In this document: positions 32,748 to 41,335 of the stretch, piece after piece | Position numbering within the stretch: position 1 is the first letter of the stretch | How the letters are laid out: each line of letters begins with the position of its first letter | Assembly: GCA_025451875.1 (NCBI GenBank) | Contig: JANWJQ010000076.1 | Span: 1-51,890 of the forward strand | Direction: 5' to 3' | DNA length: 51,890 nucleotides | Source of the DNA: Rhizomicrobium sp. | GTDB taxonomy: Bacteria > Pseudomonadota > Alphaproteobacteria > Micropepsales > Micropepsaceae | Translations under genes and position numbers: made by a program | The notes under the pieces: generated by a model | Seen by the model: the letters and a program-made list of their open reading frames with translations, nothing else | Database searches by the model: none | Told to the model about the DNA's origin: nothing

Positions 32748-34565
32748 CTATGCAGCCTTGCGGCTTAACAGCTGTTCGATTTGCTCTCCCGATAAAGTCT
32801 CGCTTTCAAGAAGCGCAGCAGCCAGAAGCTTTAGCTGGGTTAGGTGAGACGAAAGAATCATACGGGCTTTTGTTTCGCTTTGTTCCACGAGATTGCGTGT
32901 TTCGCTATCGATCAGTTTTGCCGTATCTTCAGAGATATCCGTCCGTTTCGCGAAACCGTATCCGGCCAATGCGTCATCGCGGTCTTCACCCCCATAGCAT
33001 AGCGGCCCGAGCTTCTCGCTGAACCCGAACTCGGTAATCATCCGGCGGGCAAGCCTTGTCGCCTGCTTGATGTCGTCGGTCGCGCCGGTCGTGAGATTGT
33101 CCGAGCCGAATATCAATTCCTCCGCTACGCGGCCGCCGAAAAGGATGGCGAGTTTCGCCTCAAGCTCCTTGCGTGCGAAGCCGTACCGATCGCGTTCTGG
33201 AAGAGATAGCGTCGCGCCCATCGCTCGGCCATGGGGAATGATGGTCACTTTGTGCAAAGGATCGTGAGCGGGCATGTTCATCGTCACAAGAGCATGGCCC
33301 GCTTCGTGAAAGGCCGTCGTCTCCTTTTCTTTCGCGGTCATGACCATCGAGCGGCGCTCCGCGCCCATCATGACCTTGTCCTTGGCATCCTCGAATTCCG
33401 CCATGGACACTGCGTCCCGGTTTCGCCGTGCCGCAAGCAACGCGGCTTCGTTCACTAGATTTGCAAGATCCGCCCCGGAAAAACCTGGTGTTCCACGTGC
33501 GACCACTTTGGCATCAACGTCGCTGGTCAATGGAACCCCGCGCAAATGGACCTTCAGGATCTGCTCACGGCCCAGAATGTCGGGGTTCGACAATGCAATC
33601 TGGCGATCGAAGCGTCCCGGCCGAAGCAATGCGGGGTCCAGGACGTCCGGGCGATTGGTTGCCGCCAGAAGGATCACGCCCTCCTTTGTATCGAACCCAT
33701 CCATTTCCACCAGCAACTGGTTGAGCGTCTGTTCACGCTCGTCGTTGGTAGGCCCCAGACCGACGCCGCGCCGGCGGCCTACTGCATCGATCTCATCGAT
33801 GAAAACAATGCAGGGAGCGCTGACTTTCGCCTGCTCAAAAAGATCGCGCACGCGCGACGCACCGACGCCTACAAACATCTCGACGAAATCGGATCCGGAA
33901 ATCGTGAAGAAAGGAACATCCGCTTCTCCCGCGATGGCGCGGGCAAGCAAAGTCTTTCCGGAGCCAGGAGGTCCGATAAGGAGACACCCTTTGGGAATCT
34001 TGCCGCCGAGTCGCTGAAACTTCGCCGGATATTTGAGAAACTCAACGATTTCGGAAAGCTCCTGCTTCGCCTCGTCGATGCCGGCGACATCCGCGAGAGT
34101 AATGCGCGTCCGCTGGTCCGGCGCCAAAAGGTGGGCGCGCGACTTTCCGAATCCGAATGTGCGTGCACCGCCGGACGAGACTCGGTTCGCAATCAAATAG
34201 TAGATGCCAATCATCAGAACCCAGGGCAGCAAATTGACGAGCAGAGCCAGGAGCCAAGAGCCCTCTTCTGTCGCGGCTACGTTGACCTGAACGCCGTCAT
34301 TCACCAATCGATTTGCCGCGGCAGCCGCATCCGGAACAGTGGTGGTGAATTGCTTGCCATCCGCCAGCCTGCCGCTGACCGAATGCCCTTTTATCGTCGC
34401 AACTTTTATCTTGTGACTATTGGCCTGCGCGACAAAATCGGAATACGCCAGCATTTTTGGCAGGTCGCCGCTGGGAGGCGGATTCGAATAGACAAGCCAA
34501 GTCGTGATGCCAACGATGGTCAAGGCGACCAGCCAGTAAACGAAACTTTTCGTTGCGTCCTTCAT
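32748..34565 (-). CDS. ftsH: ATP-dependent zinc metalloprotease FtsH, probably an accessory copy
   Basis: The product (605 aa) has two membrane segments (about 9-26 and 103-125) flanking a short periplasmic domain, an AAA domain with Walker A GPPGSGKT (198-205) and Walker B IVFIDEID (253-260), the SRH region, and the protease zinc site HEAGH (420-424). FtsH degrades misfolded membrane proteins and some regulators. It is somewhat shorter than typical housekeeping FtsH (about 640) and lies in a stress locus, so a second, regulated copy is likely. The start ATG overlaps the TGA of a 37-codon leader frame (34562-34675) that came from a DUF6629 gene copy; the promoter also came with it. Confidence 0.92.
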   Translation of the reverse strand: MKDATKSFVYWLVALTIVGITTWLVYSNPPPSGDLPKMLAYSDFVAQANSHKIKVATIKGHSVSGRLADGKQFTTTVPDAAAAANRLVNDGVQVNVAATEEGSWLLALLVNLLPWVLMIGIYYLIANRVSSGGARTFGFGKSRAHLLAPDQRTRITLADVAGIDEAKQELSEIVEFLKYPAKFQRLGGKIPKGCLLIGPPGSGKTLLARAIAGEADVPFFTISGSDFVEMFVGVGASRVRDLFEQAKVSAPCIVFIDEIDAVGRRRGVGLGPTNDEREQTLNQLLVEMDGFDTKEGVILLAATNRPDVLDPALLRPGRFDRQIALSNPDILGREQILKVHLRGVPLTSDVDAKVVARGTPGFSGADLANLVNEAALLAARRNRDAVSMAEFEDAKDKVMMGAERRSMVMTAKEKETTAFHEAGHALVTMNMPAHDPLHKVTIIPHGRAMGATLSLPERDRYGFARKELEAKLAILFGGRVAEELIFGSDNLTTGATDDIKQATRLARRMITEFGFSEKLGPLCYGGEDRDDALAGYGFAKRTDISEDTAKLIDSETRNLVEQSETKARMILSSHLTQLKLLAAALLESETLSGEQIEQLLSRKAA

Positions 34566-34675
34566 GGCTGGGCGGCTCGCACAGCAGCCACCTCCGTTAG
34601 CCGTCTCGGATGGAAGAACGTGACGACGCTGGTCAGAATTGCGGTTGTAAACGTCGCCTTGGCCAAAAAGCACAT
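34562..34675 (-). pseudogene. Remnant 5' end of a DUF6629 gene, now a leader frame ahead of ftsH
   Basis: The frame (37 codons) begins MCFLAKATFTTAILTS, alignable with MCFSAAASFTSAVLTA of the intact gene at 22433, then diverges and ends in a TGA that overlaps the ftsH ATG (ATGA). The upstream DNA also matches. TATAAT sits immediately before the ATG, so the transcript might start at or after this ATG, which would leave the frame untranslated; alternatively it is a translated leader coupled to ftsH. Confidence 0.65.
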
Positions 34676-34707
34676 ATTATATTCTCTCATTGCCGTCGGC
34701 CGCGACA

Positions 34708-34721
34708 TTGCGGGAGATCAA
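34708..34721. promoter_or_regulatory. FixK/FNR-type box in the duplicated segment
   Basis: TTGCGGGAGATCAA (- strand TTGATCTCCCGCAA), a one-base variant of the box at 22467. It is followed on the - strand by TATAAT at 34676-34681 and then the leader frame and ftsH. Confidence 0.6.
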
Positions 34722-34822
34722 GCATTGTCGTTCGGACCGATCAGATGAAAGAACTTGTCGGCCAGGGATTTGGTGCGCTTGGCGATCTTGGTCATTGCTC
34801 CTGCACCGCCAGGCCAAATAAT
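34718..34822 (-). pseudogene. Remnant 3' end of a Nudix hydrolase gene
   Basis: On the - strand the frame reads IIWP, a short gap, AMTKIAKR and KFF, matching MIWP, AMAKIVKG and RKFF at the C-terminus of the intact Nudix protein (22505-22951) with about 25 residues missing between. The intact stop codon is lost; the frame now ends at TGA inside the FixK-type box. It lies between the ABC ATPase stop and the ftsH promoter, so 34566-34822 carries no other gene. Confidence 0.55.
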
Positions 34823-35524
34823 CTATGTTAACCGCCCGTCAGCCGGGTCTGTCGCGATGCGGCCATCGACAATACGAATCTGGCGGTCGCATTCCGCCGC
34901 GAAATCCATGTCATGGGTTACGACGACCACCGTGCGTTCTCTATCCTTCGTTAGATCTCTCAAAATGTGCCGCACGATCGCGCTTGACGCCGTATCGAGA
35001 TTTCCAGTCGGCTCATCTGCCAGAACGATCGCCGGATCGTTGGCCAATGCGCGAGCGATCGCGACACGCTGGCTCTGCCCGCCCGACAGCTGGTGCGGCA
35101 GCTTTTCCGCCTGGCTCGCTAGTCCCAGATCGCCCAGCAGCGAAAGCGCGCGGGCCTTTGCCTCGGTGTTGGAGAGGCGGCCGAGACGCTGCATCGGCAA
35201 CTCCACGTTTTCCAGCGCCGTAAATTCCGGCAGCAGAAAATTCGACTGGAATACAAAACCCAATTTCGAGAGACGCACATCCGCCAATTCGTTCTCATCG
35301 AACGACGATGTTTCCGTGTCTTCCAGCCAGAGCTTTCCGCTTGTCGGCTGGTCAAGCAGGCCCAGCAGATAAAGGAGCGAGGACTTACCCGAGCCCGACG
35401 GCCCGGTGATGGCGACGAATTCACCGCGCGCGATTTGCAGATCGATGTCCTGTACCAATGTGACCGGAATTTCGCCCGCCAACCGCCGCCCCAAGCCTTC
35501 GGTCTTCAGCACCGTATCGCTCAC
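34823..35524 (-). CDS. ABC transporter ATP-binding protein (MacB/LolD type)
   Basis: The product (233 aa) has Walker A GPSGSGKS (about 43-50), signature LSGGQ and Walker [14 protein letters not shown], all typical of the LolD/MacB/DevA group. The start is a GTG that overlaps the permease stop (GTGA). An open frame runs on upstream to 35758 inside the permease gene but has no fitting start. With the membrane fusion protein and FtsX-type permease it forms a three-part exporter. The substrate is unknown; relatives export lipoproteins, glycolipids, peptides or macrolides. Confidence 0.92.
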   Translation of the reverse strand: MSDTVLKTEGLGRRLAGEIPVTLVQDIDLQIARGEFVAITGPSGSGKSSLLYLLGLLDQPTSGKLWLEDTETSSFDENELADVRLSKLGFVFQSNFLLPEFTALENVELPMQRLGRLSNTEAKARALSLLGDLGLASQAEKLPHQLSGGQSQRVAIARALANDPAIVLADEPTGNLDTASSAIVRHILRDLTKDRERTVVVVTHDMDFAAECDRQIRIVDGRIATDPADGRLT

Positions 35525-36771
35525 GCGCCGGCTCCGCGCAGAATATCGACGGGCTTCAGCTGTGCCGCTTTGCGCGCGGGCAATACCGCCGCGCCGACGG
35601 CGGCCACAAAAGCGAATCCGCCTGCGACGGCGAATTGCTTCCATCCCCAGTCGATCGGCATCTGGTTCAATTGCGTCGAGCCGGGGAATTTGAATGTCAG
35701 GCGGCCGAGCGCATACATGATCGCCGTGCCGAGCGGCAGTCCCACCGCACAGCCGCAAGCCCCGAGCAAGATGCCCTGAAACAGGAAGATCTGCTGGATA
35801 TCGCGCGCATGGAAACCCATGGATTTCAGGATCGCAATATCGCGCTGTTTCTCCATAACCACCGTGGATATCACGTTGTAGATTCCGAACGCCGCAACGA
35901 CGAGAACCGCGCTGACCACGCTGTACATGATGATGTTGCGCAGCGCGAGTGTGCTTAGAATGTCTTCCGACGCTTCCTGCCAGGACACAGCCTTGTACGC
36001 GACATGCGCTTCGATCTGCGCGGCCAGGGCTTGCGCGCGATAGGGATCGTCAAGTTTTACGACGATGGTGTTGGCCCGGTTTGGGCGATCCAGCAAAGCC
36101 TGCACGCGCTTGAGCGAGAGGAACACCTGCGCCTCGTCGAACGAGGCCCTGCCCGTGTGGAATATCCCCACGATCTTGAACGCATGCGACTGGCCCGTGG
36201 CGGCAGAAACGGTGATGGTTTCGCCGCGTTCGAGCGACAGAACGCGCGCCAGCTCGCTGCCAATGATGATTCCATCCGGGTTTTCCGTTAGATCCTTGAT
36301 TGAGCCATCGATCATGTATTGACCGATGGTGGAGACCTGATCGATGTCCTTCGGGATCATGCCGTTGAGGGTCAACGCCTCGTCCTTGCCGGCGAAGCTC
36401 AGCAAGCCCTGACCTTGCAGCATCGGCGAGGCCTGCACGCCCGGCAGGCCCAGAAGATAATCGATATCCTGCTTGTAATTGCGGATGCCCCGCGTTTCCG
36501 TTTCCGGCTTCACGCGATGCATCTGCACCACCGCATCGGGGTATAAGCGCGCGATCGGTTGGATCTGGGAATTGCGGTACTGATCCTGAATGGTGATATG
36601 CGGCGAGTTGTCGATCAGCCGATGTATGAAATCGGTCTCCGACCCCTGCATCATGGCCGAAATGCCGAGGAAGAACGCCGTACCCAGCGCGATGCCGAGC
36701 AGCGAAACGAGGGTCTGCCGCTTGCGCGCAAGCAGATGATGGAGCGCGATATTCAGGAATACGGACATCAT
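35521..36771 (-). CDS. ABC transporter permease, FtsX/MacB family
   Basis: The product (416 aa) has an N-terminal membrane helix (SLLGIALGTAFFLGISAMM), a large periplasmic MacB-like core (about 45-270) and three C-terminal helices (IIMYSVVSAVLVVAAFGIYN, IFLFQGILLGACGCAVGLPLG, FAVAGGFAFVAAVGAAVLPA) in the FtsX arrangement. Its ATG overlaps the stop of the upstream membrane fusion protein (ATGA) and its own stop overlaps the ATPase start, so the three proteins are co-translated. It likely uses mechanotransmission to expel a periplasmic or membrane substrate. Confidence 0.9.
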   Translation of the reverse strand: MMSVFLNIALHHLLARKRQTLVSLLGIALGTAFFLGISAMMQGSETDFIHRLIDNSPHITIQDQYRNSQIQPIARLYPDAVVQMHRVKPETETRGIRNYKQDIDYLLGLPGVQASPMLQGQGLLSFAGKDEALTLNGMIPKDIDQVSTIGQYMIDGSIKDLTENPDGIIIGSELARVLSLERGETITVSAATGQSHAFKIVGIFHTGRASFDEAQVFLSLKRVQALLDRPNRANTIVVKLDDPYRAQALAAQIEAHVAYKAVSWQEASEDILSTLALRNIIMYSVVSAVLVVAAFGIYNVISTVVMEKQRDIAILKSMGFHARDIQQIFLFQGILLGACGCAVGLPLGTAIMYALGRLTFKFPGSTQLNQMPIDWGWKQFAVAGGFAFVAAVGAAVLPARKAAQLKPVDILRGAGA

Positions 36772-37781
36772 GGCGTGCCGCCAAGCCAGATATGCCCGAT
36801 GTTTCCGGAGGCCGGAACGCCGGAGGCATCGACAACGATAGTATCTCTGCGCGCAATGCCGCTACGTATCTCGATCCACTTTCCGTTCTTTGCACCTTTG
36901 ACAATTGTGACCGCGGACGCCCGGCCATCGATCACACGCCATACTTTATCGCCCACAAACGCGGTATCCGGCAGCAACATCGCGCTCGGATCGTCGCGCG
37001 AAATGATATTGGCTTCGGTTGTCATTCCGATCCGCAAGGGGCAATCCAGCGGCAGTTGGATTCGCACCCGATAGCTCCGGCCGACGGGATCTCCTTTGGG
37101 CGTCACGCTGGTCACGCGGCCTTCGAACACCTTGTCGGGAAAGGCATCGGCGCGGAGCAGGACTTGCTGTCCAGGCCGCACCAGCGGCACATCCTCCTCG
37201 TCGATCTCGGCGGAAACACGTAATTTTCCGTCGCAGGAAATCCAGAACACCGGCGTGTTTGCGGCGATGAATTGGCCGATCTCGCCGTCTCGCTGGATCA
37301 CATAGCAATTCCCGGGCGAAACCAGCGTCATGAATCCGGTTTGCGCCAAGGCCTGCTTGACCGCTGCTCGGGCCATTTCCCATGTGGATTTCGCCCGGTC
37401 GTAGGTCTGGCGCGCTATCGCGTTCTCACGCAGCAGCGCGGCATCCCGCCTGAAATCTCCCGCCGCAAACTGCTCCTGCGCCTGAAGCTGCTCGACATTG
37501 CTGCGCATGTCTTCGTCTTCCAGCCGCGCGAGCTTTTGGCCTTTGACGACGGTCTGGCCCTCGTCAGAATCGAGCTCGACAATGCGCGCGCCCGTCCGAG
37601 GGGCGACCGGCATCATCACCGCGGCCTCCACCGTGCCGCTTCCATAGACGGCGATGACCGCATGACCGATCCGGGGATGCATCACTTCGACCGGACTGGG
37701 CGACATCCAAACAATCAATGTCACTGCCCCCGCAACGATGGAGAAAACGGCGGCGCCTATAAGGATTGTTCGTCTTTTCAT
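36768..37781 (-). CDS. Membrane fusion (HlyD/RND-type adaptor) protein
   Basis: The product (337 aa) has an N-terminal membrane anchor (TILIGAAVFSIVAGAVTLIVW), a biotinyl-lipoyl-like domain (PRTGARIVELDSDEGQTVVKGQKLARLE), a short coiled-coil hairpin (about 95-145), and beta-barrel parts (VFWISCDGKLRVSAEIDEEDV, VRPGQQVLLRADAFPDKVFEG). It links the inner-membrane ABC permease to an outer channel across the periplasm. The coiled coil is short, as in DevB-like adaptors. It is the first gene of the exporter operon. A decayed USP and a FixK-type box lie upstream (37862-37979). Confidence 0.88.
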   Translation of the reverse strand: MKRRTILIGAAVFSIVAGAVTLIVWMSPSPVEVMHPRIGHAVIAVYGSGTVEAAVMMPVAPRTGARIVELDSDEGQTVVKGQKLARLEDEDMRSNVEQLQAQEQFAAGDFRRDAALLRENAIARQTYDRAKSTWEMARAAVKQALAQTGFMTLVSPGNCYVIQRDGEIGQFIAANTPVFWISCDGKLRVSAEIDEEDVPLVRPGQQVLLRADAFPDKVFEGRVTSVTPKGDPVGRSYRVRIQLPLDCPLRIGMTTEANIISRDDPSAMLLPDTAFVGDKVWRVIDGRASAVTIVKGAKNGKWIEIRSGIARRDTIVVDASGVPASGNIGHIWLGGTP

Positions 37782-37861
37782 TCAAGCCGCCGCCGCAGAA
37801 GCGAATTCGAAATCCATTTTCGCCACAACGCGGCACGCCGCCCTGATCTCTATCAACGCTC

Positions 37862-37945
37862 GGGGAATGACGATGACCGGAACGATGGAAAGACGGCATT
37901 TGAGAAACACCGTCCAGCAGCAACCCGGAGAACTGTGGAAACTAG
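37862..37945 (-). pseudogene. Frameshifted 3' remnant of a universal stress protein gene
   Basis: DNA at 37870-37892 matches 23598-23620 (end of the single-domain USP) at 21 of 23 bases. On the - strand one frame reads FSGLLLDGVSQ (cf. LSGLLLGSVSQ), and after a frame change another reads VPVIVIP (cf. VPVIVVP). The ATP-loop Gly-Ser is altered, an in-frame stop precedes, and the final stop codon is lost. The 212 bases between the exporter and the next gene (37782-37994) hold only this remnant and the box at 37966. Confidence 0.6.
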
Positions 37946-37965
37946 TCCATGCAGCTATCGACGCA

Positions 37966-37979
37966 TTGAGAATGATCAA
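37966..37979. promoter_or_regulatory. FixK/FNR-type box next to the USP remnant
   Basis: TTGAGAATGATCAA, one left half-site mismatch. It lies 20 bases before the USP remnant (-) and 185 bases upstream of the exporter operon start (37781). Confidence 0.5.
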
Positions 37980-37994
37980 TAAGTGGACACTGCA

Positions 37995-38429
37995 TTATTC
38001 CATTTGACAGGTGGAATGAGCGTCATCGTCCAATTTTGCGCACACGGCGATCCAGAACGGATAGATGCGCGAGGTGGCGTCCTCGATTTCTTCTCTCAGC
38101 AAGCGGTCGGAGGCCGGAATCGATAAGGCTCGCGGCGCATAGGTATCCCCACAGGGCGGACCGACCAGCACACTCCTGCTGCAGGCAATACTTAGCAGAG
38201 AATTGTATCGGTTGGCTGCGGTGCGTACTTCTGAATCTATATCGCTGTCTGCTAATGCCGTGTCGTCGGTCTTCGCTTTTAAAAGCGCCGAAACCTGATC
38301 CAGCATGGCGTTGAGCCGCCCAGCTTCGATCCTGAGAAGTGGGTCTTCGTTGGCACCCGCAGCCAGACTATGGGGAATTCCGCATGCCGCGATGAACAGC
38401 GAAAGCGCGAAAATAAGTGACGGTCGCAT
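37995..38429 (-). CDS. Putative lipoprotein / exported hypothetical protein
   Basis: The product (144 aa) has an N-terminal signal (MRPSLIFALSLFIAACG) with a lipobox-like IAAC, so it may be a lipoprotein; a signal peptidase I site (SLAAGA) is also possible. The mature part is helical with four more cysteines (near ACSRS, PPCGD, AVCAK, STCQ), which could form two disulfides. I do not recognise the family. No FixK-type box is visible within 100 bases upstream. It lies between the exporter operon and chaB on the - strand. Confidence 0.6.
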   Translation of the reverse strand: MRPSLIFALSLFIAACGIPHSLAAGANEDPLLRIEAGRLNAMLDQVSALLKAKTDDTALADSDIDSEVRTAANRYNSLLSIACSRSVLVGPPCGDTYAPRALSIPASDRLLREEIEDATSRIYPFWIAVCAKLDDDAHSTCQME

Positions 38430-38473
38430 AATAAAATCTGTTCATCCCCATTCCAACTATGATGCATGCTCGG

Positions 38474-38704
38474 TCATTGTTTTATCGCGGCTGAAGCGGA
38501 GCGGCGCATCCACTCACCATCCCGTTTTTCATAGGAATGCTTGACCGCCGACCAGGCAATTCGAAATGCGCGCTGCTCGCAGTCCGGCTCCGCGCTGTGC
38601 GCGGCAAAGGCATGGTTGAACGCCTCGCGAAAAATGGTTTGGGCATGGACCGGTAGATGGCCGCGCACGGATTCGGGCAATTCGGAATTTTGACCATACG
38701 GCAT
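38474..38704 (-). CDS. chaB: ChaB family protein
   Basis: The product (76 aa) matches ChaB: MPYGQNSELPESVRGHLPVHAQTIF, FNHAFAAH and RIAWSAVKHSYEKRDGEW. ChaB is described as a putative cation transport regulator in E. coli, but its activity is not settled. The ATG at 38704 has GGAG 7 bases upstream and is preferred to an in-frame start at 38773 that lies at the edge of the FixK-type box. It diverges from the PEP synthase gene across that box. Confidence 0.88.
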   Translation of the reverse strand: MPYGQNSELPESVRGHLPVHAQTIFREAFNHAFAAHSAEPDCEQRAFRIAWSAVKHSYEKRDGEWMRRSASAAIKQ

Positions 38705-38759
38705 GGTTCGCTCCGTCTGACGAAGAGATGTCAATTTAGCTGCGTCGAGCGTGGCTTCG

Positions 38760-38773
38760 TTGACAGATATCAA
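38760..38773. promoter_or_regulatory. FixK/FNR-type box, divergent
   Basis: TTGACAGATATCAA. It lies 56 bases from the chaB start (38704, -) and 66 from the PEP synthase start (38840, +). Confidence 0.7.
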
Positions 38774-38839
38774 CGCGTATTTTCCGTCAGGCGCTCTATT
38801 GGCAAAGGGTTTTGCCCTGGATTTCAGGAGCAGGAGCGC

Positions 38840-41278
38840 ATGCCGCAGCAGAACTACATACGGTGGTTTCGAGAGCTCGGTGCGAAAGACGTGCCGCTGG
38901 TTGGCGGCAAAACCGCGTCATTGGGCGAGCTCTATTCCATGTCGTCGCTGGAAGGCATCAACGTGCCAAACGGTTTTGGCGTGACAGCCGAAGCCTATCG
39001 CGCCGCGCTGACATCTGCGAACGTCTGGGACGAACTCCGGCTCCTGTTGAAGGATGTCGGCAAAGGCAAGCTCAAGCATCTCGCCAAAGCAGCGGCCGCA
39101 GCGCGCCGAATCGTGTATCAGGCGACCGATACCAAGGAGCTGCGCGAACAGATCGCCTCGGCCTATGCCGCGCTCGAGCGGGAATACGGGAAGAATGTCA
39201 GCGTCGCCGTGCGCAGCTCCGCAACCGCGGAAGACCTGCCCAATGCGAGTTTCGCGGGACAGCATGAAAGTTTCATCAATATCCGCGGCGCTGACGCCGT
39301 GTTCGAAGCCTGCCGCCGCTGCTTCGCATCGATCTTCACCGACAGGGCCATTGCGTATCGCAATGACAACGGCTTCGATCACTTCAAGGTGGCGCTGTCG
39401 GTCGCGGTGATGAAGATGGTTCGCTCCGATATCGGCACGAGCGGCGTCATCTTCACACTCGATACCGAAACCGGATTCCGCGACGTTGTCTTTATTACGG
39501 GTGTGTATGGCCTCGGCGAGAACATCGTGCAGGGCCGCGTCGATCCCGATGAATTCTATGTCCACAAGCCGACGTTCCTCGCCGGCCATCGTGTGGTGCT
39601 GCGCCGTTCGCTCGGCCTGAAGAAAACCATGATGACGTTTGCGCGGGGGAAACGCGGCGCCACCTTAAAAACCGTGAACGTCGCAAAAAACAAGGCCGAA
39701 CGCTTCAGCCTGAGCGACGCAGACGTGCTTTCGCTGGCGGGAAACGCCATCGCGATCGAGACGCATTATTCTGCAATCCAGGGCCGTCCGACACCGATGG
39801 ACATCGAATGGGCGAAAGACGGAACAGACGGCAAGCTTTATATCGTCCAGGCACGGCCGGAGACCGTCGCCTCGCAGCGCAAGGCCAGCGTCATTCACAG
39901 CTACACCCTGAAGAATAAAAGCGCGGTTCTGGTTTCAGGACACGCCATTGGCGAAAAGATCGCGAGTGGCGCGGTGCGCATTGTGCGCAGCAAAAAGGAT
40001 CTGGCTGCATTCAAGGCGGGCGAGATCCTCGTGGCGGATACAACAACACCCGACTGGGGACCGGTGATGAAGAAGGCCGCCGGCATCGTCACCAATCGCG
40101 GCGGGCGAACGTGCCATGCGGCAATTGTGGCGCGGGAGCTTGGTATTCCCGCGGTCGTCGGCACCGCTTCCGCGACGGCAAAGCTCCGGAAAGGCGCGCG
40201 CGTCACGGTATCCTGCGCGGAAGGCGATCTCGGCCACGTCTATGACGGCGCGCTTCCCTTCTCCGTGAAGGATATCGACTCTTCCGCGCTGCCACGGCCG
40301 CGAACGGAGATCATGGTCAATATCGGCGATCCCGATCTCGCCTTCCAGACGGCGATGCTGCCGAATGACGGCGTAGGCCTCGCGCGGATGGAGTTCATCA
40401 TCAACGAATTCATCGGCATACATCCGATGGCGTTGGTTCATCCCGATCGAGTCAAGAACATCGCGCAACGCCGCAAGATCGACAAACTCACCCGCGCCTA
40501 TGCGAAGCCACGGGATTATTTCGTCCAGCGCCTGTCGGAAGGCGTTGGAACGATCGCTGCTGCGTTTTATCCGAAGCCGGTGATCGTGCGCCTTTCCGAC
40601 TTCAAAACGAACGAATATGCCGACCTGCTGGGTGGAGCGCAGTTCGAACCCGTCGAATCCAACCCGATGCTCGGCTTCCGGGGTGCATCGCGTTACGCCC
40701 ACCCCGCCTATGCCGATGGCTTCGCGCTGGAATGCGCGGCGCTCAAGCGCGTGCGTGAAGATATGGGACTCACGAACCTCAAGATCATGGTCCCCTTCTG
40801 TCGCCGCGAGGAGGAAGCGAGAAAGGTTCTCGCCGCCATGGCCGCGAACGGTCTTGTTCGAGGAAAAGATGGACTGGAAATCTTCGTGATGTGCGAGATT
40901 CCGAACAACGTCATCCGCATCGATGGCTTTGCGGAACTGTTCGACGGCTTCTCGATCGGATCGAACGATCTGACACAGCTCACGCTGGGCGTAGACCGCG
41001 ACTCCGAAATCGTTGCGTTCGATTTCGACGAGCGCGATCCCGGCATGACCGAAATGCTTCGGCTTGCCATTGAAGGCGCCCATCGCAATCACCGTCATGC
41101 CGGCATCTGCGGCGAGGCGCCGGCAAACTATCCCGAACTGGCACAACAACTAGCCAAATGGGGAATTGACTCGATCAGCGTGAACCCGGCTAGCCTCATC
41201 AAGACATTCGAAGTGGTCGCCGAAGCGGAACGTGCAACGAGTCTTGCGCCCGGGACCGCTGCAAAAACCGGGACTTGA
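38840..41278 (+). CDS. ppsA: Phosphoenolpyruvate synthase
   Basis: The product (812 aa) has the three PEP synthase parts: N-terminal ATP-binding domain (about 10-345, VPLVGGKTASLGELY, VAVRSSATAEDLPNASFAGQ), the swivelling His domain with GGRTCHAAIVARELG and phospho-His426, and the C-terminal PEP/pyruvate TIM barrel (GLARMEFI, FSIGSNDLTQLTLGVDR, GICGEAP). It makes PEP, AMP and phosphate from pyruvate and ATP, the entry to gluconeogenesis. The ATG at 38840 with AGGAG 5 bases upstream is used; an open frame upstream has no such site. It is driven from the divergent FixK-type box shared with chaB. Confidence 0.95.
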   Translation: MPQQNYIRWFRELGAKDVPLVGGKTASLGELYSMSSLEGINVPNGFGVTAEAYRAALTSANVWDELRLLLKDVGKGKLKHLAKAAAAARRIVYQATDTKELREQIASAYAALEREYGKNVSVAVRSSATAEDLPNASFAGQHESFINIRGADAVFEACRRCFASIFTDRAIAYRNDNGFDHFKVALSVAVMKMVRSDIGTSGVIFTLDTETGFRDVVFITGVYGLGENIVQGRVDPDEFYVHKPTFLAGHRVVLRRSLGLKKTMMTFARGKRGATLKTVNVAKNKAERFSLSDADVLSLAGNAIAIETHYSAIQGRPTPMDIEWAKDGTDGKLYIVQARPETVASQRKASVIHSYTLKNKSAVLVSGHAIGEKIASGAVRIVRSKKDLAAFKAGEILVADTTTPDWGPVMKKAAGIVTNRGGRTCHAAIVARELGIPAVVGTASATAKLRKGARVTVSCAEGDLGHVYDGALPFSVKDIDSSALPRPRTEIMVNIGDPDLAFQTAMLPNDGVGLARMEFIINEFIGIHPMALVHPDRVKNIAQRRKIDKLTRAYAKPRDYFVQRLSEGVGTIAAAFYPKPVIVRLSDFKTNEYADLLGGAQFEPVESNPMLGFRGASRYAHPAYADGFALECAALKRVREDMGLTNLKIMVPFCRREEEARKVLAAMAANGLVRGKDGLEIFVMCEIPNNVIRIDGFAELFDGFSIGSNDLTQLTLGVDRDSEIVAFDFDERDPGMTEMLRLAIEGAHRNHRHAGICGEAPANYPELAQQLAKWGIDSISVNPASLIKTFEVVAEAERATSLAPGTAAKTGT

Positions 41279-41288
41279 TCCACGTCAA
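41275..41288. promoter_or_regulatory. FixK/FNR-type box
   Basis: TTGATCCACGTCAA, overlapping the ppsA stop codon. It ends 48 bases upstream of the hydrolase start at 41336. Confidence 0.72.
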
Positions 41289-41335
41289 AAGAGACTGGCG
41301 AGCCGCCGATAACCTGTATTCAGGAAGGCTCCGAC

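Noticed and set aside
34823-35758. Longer 311-residue form of the ABC ATPase
   Set aside because: The extra N-terminus lies inside the permease gene in another frame; the GTG overlapping the permease stop gives a normal ATPase start.
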